Source: Fodinicola acaciae
Lineage (GTDB): Bacteria > Actinomycetota > Actinomycetes > Mycobacteriales > HKI-0501
Assembly (NCBI RefSeq): GCF_010993745.1
Contig: NZ_WOTN01000004.1
Coordinates: 1-64,000 of the forward strand
Reading direction: 5' to 3'
Length of the DNA: 64,000 nt
In this document: piece by piece, positions 58,955 to 64,000 of the stretch
Layout: each line of letters opens with the position of its first letter
How positions within the stretch are numbered: the first letter of the stretch is position 1
Notes under the pieces: generated by a model
Database searches by the model: none
Told to the model about the DNA's origin: nothing
What the model saw: only the letters and a program-made list of their open reading frames with translations
Made by a program: the position numbers and the translations under genes

Positions 58955-59837
58955 TGCGATTCCTTTCGAATGTCGGCGCGAAGTACAGTCGATTGATGTG
59001 ACGAGGAGCAGCCTCGTTACTAATGAAAGCTGTTCGAGAATGCAGAACTCGTCGATTATTTACGATCGCCACAGATTGCGGTTCAAGAAAAATCTCCGAT
59101 GTCGTCTGCTCGATCACGCTGCACAAGCGTAGGACCGCCTCGGCACCCTGGCGGGTAGCACTTCTAAGGTTATCCCGTCGAAAGCGGATAGCATAGCCGG
59201 GGGCGTTCGCGATTTCAGTCAGGATTGAACACTTAACCGAACCGCTGCCGGCATAGTGTGGTGGCGCAGGGAATAGAAACTGCTCCCGAAGCAACTCTTC
59301 GATTGTAGCCGCAGACAGGAGAGGCAAAATATCCGCCAGGTCGCAGAATCCTGAAATGCCTCCGCTGCCAGAGTCGTTCGTAATACTATGAAGGCACATG
59401 AATATCGGCGGGTCTTCTGCATATGACAAGTCCGTGTGACCGAAGAACTCCTTAGAGTTGTTAAACCCCGGCCGCTGACTGCGAACCGCAGGCTCCTCCT
59501 TGATCTCAATCAAATAGTCGCCCTCGTTGGGAAACTTGACCACATGACCGAGAATTTCACCGAGAACCATCAAAGCAAGATCGTGCGCTCGCGGCCGAGG
59601 TAAGCCAAGTATCAACGCTAAGCCAGCCTGAGCGTCACCACTGACGAAACCCGCGAGTGCAGGGTGAGCCTCCAAGAGCTCGCCTCTCACCTCGGGATGG
59701 TCAGCCACCATTGAGCTTGTTAGCTCTAGAATTCGTTCCTGACCGAGACCGCGATCCATCAAGTTGGAGCGCGAGAGAGTCTGAACCAGGAAGCCCTCTA
59801 GCGCCGAATCGCGGAGGTCGAACTTTAGGATATTCAT
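58944..59837 (-). CDS. Fe(II)/2-oxoglutarate dioxygenase (clavaminate-synthase/TauD fold)
   Basis: A 297-residue non-haem iron oxygenase. GHTDLSYAEDPPIFMCLHSI supplies HxD; the distal His is in NNRRVLHSRTAF, and the 2-OG Arg in RHINRLYF. The spacing and GGISGFCDLADILPLL block fit the CAS-like group that hydroxylates free amino acids (arginine, asparagine, ornithine types). First gene of the operon; its substrate is probably an amino acid. A ribosome site is unclear; 216 bases separate it from the divergent HTH gene. Confidence 0.8.
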   Translation of the reverse strand: MNILKFDLRDSALEGFLVQTLSRSNLMDRGLGQERILELTSSMVADHPEVRGELLEAHPALAGFVSGDAQAGLALILGLPRPRAHDLALMVLGEILGHVVKFPNEGDYLIEIKEEPAVRSQRPGFNNSKEFFGHTDLSYAEDPPIFMCLHSITNDSGSGGISGFCDLADILPLLSAATIEELLREQFLFPAPPHYAGSGSVKCSILTEIANAPGYAIRFRRDNLRSATRQGAEAVLRLCSVIEQTTSEIFLEPQSVAIVNNRRVLHSRTAFISNEAAPRHINRLYFAPTFERNRSVV

Positions 59838-60053
59838 CTCACGTCCCCAATGTCCTGAATCTTAGCCTAGCTTTACTGAAGCTTCTGAAATCCGTGTTTA
59901 GTCCACCTCTCCGCATCATTACCTGCGAGACAGCTGAACAATCTCTGGAAGACTTCTGCCGAGATGGACGATACGCTCGCTCACAAAACGTGGTGTACTT
60001 CTTGCATCACCAGTTCAAGATCGCAAAAACCCCACAGCACGGGGGTGCTGCTC

Positions 60054-61700
60054 ATGACCCAGCAAGCTAGTCGTCCACGACCTAGCGGCCGGCCACCACG
60101 CACTACAACGTTGCAGGTTCGGCGAGTCGGTTCTGGCTCAGAGCGCGTGCTCGCTGCTTGGCTCCTGCGAGTAAGCCGTCTCGGCGCCCCAGGCAAGCCC
60201 TTTCCGACAGTTAGCGTCTTCGCCGCGGCTTTCCACGGTGGTCGCTGGTCCGAGCCAGTTGATGCCTACAAAATCTCGCGCTGGGAAACCGGCGTTGCTG
60301 TCGCACCTGAGCCAGCCGTAGCCCGCTACGAGGAGCTGCTACACCTCCTGCCCGGGTCCTTGGTATCAGTCCTCGACATGATCAACCGCTACCTGGCACC
60401 ACACCTGGAGAGTGCATCGCGGCTGCTTCGACCGGGAGTTGAGAGCCTGACTGAAAATGACCATGACCACTTGGCCGATATCCTCGACAAAGTCCACCAG
60501 GACGCAATTGTCACCGGCAGCGAGTGGGACGAGCTGACCAGTTTCGTCGCCCGACAGCCGCACATCGGTCTCCTACGGCGCGGCAGCTGGCCACGGATGG
60601 CTGAGCGCCTGTTGTCCGAGCTAATCATCGCTGACGGCACTGCCTGGACCCAGCGCTACGAGTCGTTCAGTCGGCTGCTGGCTCACCCGACTGGTCAACG
60701 TGCCGCAGTCGCCGCTTGCGCCGACCTGGCAGCCGATCCGAGCAACCAGGTTTTCATCGACACTCTCTCGATTCTGGATGCCAGCCCACACCCTGACGCT
60801 GGCTATCAGCTGGTGCGACAGCTCAAACATCCCACCAATGACCAGGCATTCTACGGCGCGCTCCTCGGCTGCGTGCGGAAGAGCCAGTACGGGCACTTCA
60901 GTCCTGAGGATCGCCACCAGCTACTCAGCCTTACTGCCGACCTCAGCCGCAACCTGCCGCGGAGTGCCCGCCGCAGGCGGCTCGCCGAGCAAATCCACGG
61001 TGCGCTCCTCACCGAGGCGTCCGGCACGGTCCGCATTCTCCGCGCAGATGAAGTGTTTGAGCGGCATCGCTTGGCCGACCCCCATACAGCTGAGGTGATT
61101 ACAGGTCGGCTATTAGTCTGCATCCGTAGTGCCATGACTGCCGAGCACGACGACTTCCATGATGATCTCCTGCCGGTACTGCTCGATGAACTGCTGTTCG
61201 GTCCGCTGTCCGACATCCGGCTCTTCCTCGCCATGCTGCTGGCGGCCAGTCCCTACCGCCGCGGCATCGCCGGCGCGCTAGCGGCCGAACTCCGACGGTC
61301 GACAGCAACAGCTGACGCTAATGTCGCCATCGCACTAATCACGGCACTGGCAGTCATCGGCGATAAGACGGAAGCGGACGTACTCCGCACCCTGATCATC
61401 CGACAGGACGTACCAGCAAAGGTCCGGTCCACAGCTGCGCGCTACATCGGGCACATGACCGCCGGTGACCCCAGTGACGCGTGTCGAGATGCCGCCGCGT
61501 TCCACCTCCATCGATGGCGGTCACGACAGGACGCGCAGAGCGCGGATCTGCTGGCTGACCTCACGTACGCACTCGGCATTACCGGTGACAACGCTCAACT
61601 GGACGTACTCGCCCAGCGCGACATACCGGCTAGCGCACGGATCGCCGCCGCCTGGTGGCGAAATATGCCTACTGCAGTTCGTTCATCAGCACAACGATGA
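60054..61700 (+). CDS. Large helix-turn-helix regulator with helical repeat domain
   Basis: A 548-residue protein. Residues ~12-90 hold a helix-turn-helix-like segment ending KISRWETGVAVAPEPAVARYEELLHLLPGSLV (ISRWETG is the XRE loop). The remaining ~450 residues are helices in HEAT-like pairs (LDASPHPDAGYQLVRQLKHPTNDQAFYGALLG, GDKTEADVLRTLII). Divergent from the editing operon, hence a candidate regulator of it. The start ATG 60054 follows a GGGGGTG. Confidence 0.65.
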   Translation: MTQQASRPRPSGRPPRTTTLQVRRVGSGSERVLAAWLLRVSRLGAPGKPFPTVSVFAAAFHGGRWSEPVDAYKISRWETGVAVAPEPAVARYEELLHLLPGSLVSVLDMINRYLAPHLESASRLLRPGVESLTENDHDHLADILDKVHQDAIVTGSEWDELTSFVARQPHIGLLRRGSWPRMAERLLSELIIADGTAWTQRYESFSRLLAHPTGQRAAVAACADLAADPSNQVFIDTLSILDASPHPDAGYQLVRQLKHPTNDQAFYGALLGCVRKSQYGHFSPEDRHQLLSLTADLSRNLPRSARRRRLAEQIHGALLTEASGTVRILRADEVFERHRLADPHTAEVITGRLLVCIRSAMTAEHDDFHDDLLPVLLDELLFGPLSDIRLFLAMLLAASPYRRGIAGALAAELRRSTATADANVAIALITALAVIGDKTEADVLRTLIIRQDVPAKVRSTAARYIGHMTAGDPSDACRDAAAFHLHRWRSRQDAQSADLLADLTYALGITGDNAQLDVLAQRDIPASARIAAAWWRNMPTAVRSSAQR

Positions 61701-61966
61701 ACGTCCACGGCTACGAAGATCGCCTTTGCGGTCGTATCAAGGTCTTGCGGTCGTCGCGGTCGTCGCACGACGAGGTTTCGCTGCGGTACCTTACGCCCGC
61801 AGAACCGCGAGTTTCGGATAGCCAAACGATGGCATTCACCTTGTTCGTCCCAACGTTCTACCTCGTTCAGAAGTGGTCTTCAGCCACGGGACGCAGTGCG
61901 TAATTTATTGTCGGCAGTCTCATCTGTCCAGGGCAAGTGTCAGTAGTGGCCGAGGTATCCAACCAT

Positions 61967-62095
61967 GTGCCAGCGAGGGACGGCAGCACGGTGGAAGTGG
62001 CGACGCTGGCGGTGCCCAGGAACTGACGGCCACCCGGCCAGGACGAGATCTGCGCGGCAACGGCGTCGAAGACCTCTTGAAGGCCACCAGCGCGT
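61967..62095 (-). pseudogene. Fragment of the coiled-coil family gene (copy of 16903-17763)
   Basis: The minus strand encodes LQEVFDAVAAQISSWPGGRQFLG, aligned with LREVFHAVAGQISSWPGGADLVG in the intact gene. The DNA shares CCACCCGGCCAGGACGAG exactly. Flanking sequence (61701-61966 and 62096-62175) has no further gene. Confidence 0.65.
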
Positions 62096-62175
62096 TGCAA
62101 CAGTCACTGCGCAGACACGAATTGCTGGCTGTTCGGAGAAGTCACGAATCGCAGTCGACTCCCTACACTTCCGCC

Positions 62176-62706
62176 ATGGACTGGAAGACCATCTTGCCAC
62201 CGCTGATCGGTGCAGGTACTGGGGCTCTGCTGAGCGGTTTGATCTCATTCTGCGTGGCCCTCGTTGTTTTGTACAGGACCCGCAATAACACGCGGCTACT
62301 TGCGCGCGAACAGGCTGGGCTGGCGGGGGCTAGGGAGCTTCTCGGAGCAATGTTCGGCCTAGCTGAATATCTCGGACGAGAGATATCAAGTGAATGGCGC
62401 GATGGATTGCGGACGGCGTGGGAGCAATATATGCGAGCGGCGACGATCAACGGTGCCTCGATCCCGGACAGCGATCTATACAGACTCCTAGCGGACGTCG
62501 ATGAATCACTAGGTAAGGCAGTCCCAGGCATGACCGAGCTTAACGATGAGGAATGTGAGTCAGTCAGATCGGCAGCATTGACTGCGCTTGGCTCTCTTAT
62601 CACTCAGGTCGAACGTTGGCATAAGCGCGGCACTTTCCATACATTTGAGAATATTGCAGCAAATCTCAGGTCAGCTCTGGAAGAGAGTCGAGCACCGCAC
62701 GGATAG
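62176..62706 (+). CDS. Membrane-anchored hypothetical protein
   Basis: A 176-residue protein: MDWKTILPPLIGAGTGALLSGLISFCVALVVLY is an N-terminal membrane helix (residues ~9-33) and the rest (REQAGLAGARELLGAMFGLAEYLGREI, WEQYMRAATINGASIPDSDLYRLLADVDESLGK) is a helical soluble domain. Not recognised. Alone; AT-richer than its surroundings. Confidence 0.6.
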   Translation: MDWKTILPPLIGAGTGALLSGLISFCVALVVLYRTRNNTRLLAREQAGLAGARELLGAMFGLAEYLGREISSEWRDGLRTAWEQYMRAATINGASIPDSDLYRLLADVDESLGKAVPGMTELNDEECESVRSAALTALGSLITQVERWHKRGTFHTFENIAANLRSALEESRAPHG

Positions 62707-62924
62707 CCCATCCACCTAACAGCGGCACAACGACAGCAACCCAGCACTGGCGCCGATACGACGGAGGCACTGCAGCCAGGTGGGCGGCGGAGCCGGCAGC
62801 GGTGGGGTCGGCGACGCCATCGTGATCCCGTCCTTTTCCCTCAGCCAGCGGACCCCGGGCTCGGCAGCGGAATGGCGCGACCGGTTGGCACCTGCCGGGC
62901 TGCCACTGCGTGAATGAGGAATAC

Positions 62925-63131
62925 TCAGCCCCAGCCGCCGCACAGCCAGAACGTCAGAACCGTAAGCACGGAATGCAATGCGATGATGCCCGGTTTCGTA
63001 GCCGGCCGCCCCTCGATATACTGCGGGCCTGTTTCGGCAACCCACCAAGTACGACCGTTCAAGTAGGCCTGGCGGCCATCAGGCATGGGCTGCCAGCCCA
63101 CCGGACGGTCGGAGGGAATGGCGAGCGTCAT
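62925..63131 (-). CDS. Small tail-anchored protein
   Basis: A 68-residue protein with GGGAG six bases before ATG. The soluble N-terminus includes PVGWQPMPDGRQAYLNGRTWWVAETGPQYIEGR; the C-terminal helix (IIALHSVLTVLTFWLCGGWG) is a membrane segment ending in GGWG. Not recognised. Nothing else was seen between 62707 and 62924. Confidence 0.55.
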   Translation of the reverse strand: MTLAIPSDRPVGWQPMPDGRQAYLNGRTWWVAETGPQYIEGRPATKPGIIALHSVLTVLTFWLCGGWG

Positions 63132-63479
63132 GATTTCTCCCAGAACTACAAGATTGCGGCCAAGCGGCCTACGTCGGCAGTACGCCGACGACAGCACCGG
63201 CGTGCCGTCGCAGAAGATCTGCGACTAGAGCCCTTTGCCTCGGTGTATCCACCCAATGGTGGCACCGACACCTCGGTCGGTCGGCGACAACACTGGAGCA
63301 AAGTTGCGGCCCGCGGGATGCGAACGGTAACGGCTGCTAGCTGGCTCGTCCTTATATACGGAGGTGGTTGAATCTTCAGTCAACAGCGCCACAGTCCTCC
63401 TGGTTGGCCGCACACTACGTCAAACGGGACTGCCAGGGCGAGCGTATGGACGCGCTGGTATACATGATGGAGGATTGGG
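63132..63479. other. No gene seen
   Basis: About 350 bases upstream of the MBL-fold gene. Short frames on both strands without ribosome sites. GGAGGATTGGG at the end is the ribosome site of the next gene. Confidence 0.35.
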
Positions 63480-64000
63480 ATGTTCGAGCTCGACTTCCTG
63501 CCGGTCGAAACGACCTCAGGTACGGGATCCAAGAGCGGTGATGCCATCGCGGCTCGCTTCACGGTGCCGTCACTCGGCCGAGAGGCGGTACTGGTCGTCG
63601 ACGGCGGGTACAACGAAACCGGCGATGCGATAGTTAAGCATCTCGCCGATTACTACGACACGGATCATGTCGACCTGATGATCTCCACTCATCCGGATAT
63701 GGATCATCTCAACGGCCTCGAAGTTGCACTGAGCCAGCTCGACGTTGACGAACTATTGATCCACCGGCCGGGACTTCATCGTCGGAACCTCGAAGGTGAC
63801 TTCAGCAACTATGCCGCTGTTAAGAGCCTTCTAGAGACGGCATCGAATCAGGGGGTGCTGGTGACTGAACCTTGGACAGGTCTCACTCGTTTCGACGGCC
63901 AGGTAGCAGTTCTGGGACCTACTAGGACATACTACGAACAACTACTGGACGACTACCTGGCCGAGGTACGCGGCAAGGCCGTATCGTTGGCGAGCAGGGC
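63480..64000 (+). CDS. MBL-fold metallohydrolase, ComEC/Rec2-like (partial, runs off window)
   Basis: At least 173 residues from ATG 63480, continuing past base 64000. FTVPSLGREAVLVVDGGYNETGD then LMISTHPDMDHLNGLEVAL carries the HxDxDH metal site of the metallo-beta-lactamase fold. Residues after it (HRPGLHRRNLEGDFSNYAAVKSLLE) fit the ComEC C-terminal-like MBL group, some of which act as nucleases in defence loci. The end is missing, so no partner domain can be judged. Confidence 0.75.
   Translation, partial: MFELDFLPVETTSGTGSKSGDAIAARFTVPSLGREAVLVVDGGYNETGDAIVKHLADYYDTDHVDLMISTHPDMDHLNGLEVALSQLDVDELLIHRPGLHRRNLEGDFSNYAAVKSLLETASNQGVLVTEPWTGLTRFDGQVAVLGPTRTYYEQLLDDYLAEVRGKAVSLASR

Noticed and set aside
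1-64000. CRISPR arrays, tRNA genes, integrases or transposases
   Set aside because: I looked for spaced direct repeats, TPsiC-like arms and DDE or tyrosine-recombinase motifs and recognised none; by-eye reading could miss a tRNA.

Overview
The window is high-GC DNA with an actinomycete gene repertoire: two XRE/DUF5753-DUF397 regulator pairs, two DUF3846 proteins, GntR/UTRA and TetR regulators, and frequent GTG/TTG starts with GGAGG-type ribosome sites. I recognised no rRNA, tRNA, CRISPR array, transposase or integrase. The base-1 end is a run of 17 C, which looks like an assembly edge.

Left accessory region (0.1-25.4 kb). This is mostly small and hypothetical genes. It holds a Fic-fold protein whose catalytic His is Gln, a DUF3846 protein, and a tightly coupled leftward operon of ten small proteins (3.26-6.38 kb) built from two repeatedly duplicated families. 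That operon diverges from a frameshifted XRE/DUF5753 gene and its DUF397 partner. Next come a Nudix/GntR divergent pair and a rightward operon (12.2-15.3 kb) with two P-loop nucleotide-kinase-like proteins, a short HhH-GPD glycosylase-like protein, a radical SAM enzyme and a MazG-like pyrophosphohydrolase. A LQRLAGNRAV-tagged metallopeptidase, a second DUF3846 locus, a two-TM protein, a small XRE regulator, a TIGR04141/DUF6119 protein and a pentapeptide-like protein follow.

Central catabolic island (25.5-52.0 kb). This is a coherent set of C-N bond chemistry: an M24 creatinase-like hydrolase, an acetylpolyamine/HDAC-type deacetylase, a dimethylformamidase-large-subunit-like protein, an amidase, three flavin amine oxidases, a DAO-type oxidase, a class III aminotransferase and a cupin. 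A complete dipeptide/oligopeptide-type ABC importer and two copies of a module (TetR + MaoC-like protein + acyl-CoA ligase) complete it. The simplest reading is import of an amide or N-acylated amine, hydrolysis to amine and acid, oxidation or transamination of the amine, and CoA activation of the acid. The substrate is unknown.

Scar and right accessory region (52.2-64 kb). Three gene fragments lie side by side (methyltransferase, MATE transporter, headless DUF5753), marking past recombination at the island edge. Then come a DUF397 gene, an internally deleted flavin-oxidoreductase-like gene and small unknowns. A leftward operon (59.8-55.8 kb) follows that combines a 2-oxoglutarate dioxygenase, a PF04199 cyclase, a free-standing archaeal-type ThrRS editing domain, a YbaK-type deacylase and an amidohydrolase. 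It looks like synthesis or tailoring of an amino-acid-like compound with two trans-editing factors for protection, and is my leading candidate for an undescribed system. The window ends inside a ComEC-like metallo-beta-lactamase-fold gene.
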